Below, piece after piece: positions 5,304-5,374 of a DNA stretch of 5,374 nucleotides. The notes under the pieces are model-generated. The model made no database searches. It was not told where the DNA came from and saw nothing but the letters and a program-made list of their open reading frames with translations. The DNA is from Chthoniobacterales bacterium (GTDB lineage: Bacteria > Verrucomicrobiota > Verrucomicrobiia > Chthoniobacterales > JACTMZ01): assembly GCA_017853515.1 (NCBI GenBank), contig JAFMJK010000156.1:1-5374 (forward strand). The letters run 5' to 3'. The position numbers were made by a program, and so were the translations under genes. Positions within the stretch are counted from its first letter, which is position 1, and the number at the start of each line of letters is the position of its first letter.

Positions 5304-5374
5304 CGGACTGGCCGGAAGATTCCCGCGGGCAGGCCTGCAAGCAAGGCCAAAGCGGGGATCTCTACCGTCTCTTC
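5300..5374 (-). CDS. Possible C-terminal end of the gene upstream of lolC
   Basis: Twenty-four open codons run in from the right edge (ending LLAGLPAGIFRPVR) and stop at TGA 5302-5300, overlapping the lolC ATG as ATGA. The 4-nt overlap is typical of operon partners, but so short an open stretch in GC-rich DNA is weak evidence and no family is recognisable. Confidence 0.22.
   Translation of the reverse strand, partial: EETVEIPALALLAGLPAGIFRPVR

Noticed and set aside
5322..5338. Adjacent palindromes CCCGCGGG and GCAGGCCTGC ahead of lolC
   Set aside because: Short GC-rich palindromes are expected often in such DNA, and this stretch may be coding; no support for an operator.
4519..5340. 273-codon minus-strand frame overlapping lolC
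   Set aside because: Frame-shifted copy of the lolC region with an Arg/Gly/His-rich product and no family features.

Overview
The window is GC-rich, densely packed bacterial chromosome with seven complete protein genes and one cut by the left edge. No RNA genes, insertion sequences, CRISPR or phage genes are visible. The host is most likely a Gram-negative didermic bacterium, because there is a LolC/LolE-type lipoprotein-release permease and a nuclease with a Sec-type signal peptide. My best guess is Verrucomicrobiota or a relative. This rests on three things: most starts lack a Shine-Dalgarno motif, the LolC variant has a long charged helical insert, and the gaps hold degenerate 7-bp-period repeats of a kind I associate with that group. 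This placement is inference.

Left block (1-1271, minus strand). Three genes run leftward: a 73-aa DUF3820 protein (1050-1271), a SlyD-type FKBP peptidyl-prolyl isomerase with a His/Cys-rich metal-binding tail (404-934), and one base later a YkgJ-family CxxC cluster protein (1-402, C-terminus outside the window). SlyD and the YkgJ protein look translationally coupled and share a metal-binding theme. The 115-bp gap before slyD is filled by two inverted arrays of a CTGAAAA-like heptamer around a small hairpin.

Central block (1378-4013, plus strand). Four genes form one very tight transcription unit with overlaps of 8, 4 and 1 nt. They are an unrecognised 294-aa protein with hallmarks of a divergent CYTH/triphosphate-tunnel fold, two half-size (short-chain) CHR/ChrA-family membrane proteins that presumably pair into one transporter, and an exported Staphylococcal-nuclease-like enzyme with all catalytic residues present. 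The 106-bp divergent gap ahead of the operon carries a second, different, degenerate heptad-period repeat. No clear sigma-70 promoter was found by eye in either gap.

Right block (4017-5303, minus strand). This is one complete LolC/LolE-family ABC permease. Its stop lies 3 bp from the convergent nuclease stop, within a short perfect hairpin. No lolD ATPase gene lies downstream of it. A 24-codon open stretch at the right edge ends in an ATGA overlap with the lolC start and may be the tail of the preceding gene.

The most interesting elements are the CYTH-like/ChrA-pair/secreted-nuclease operon, which I do not recognise as a described system, and the two heptad-repeat intergenic regions.
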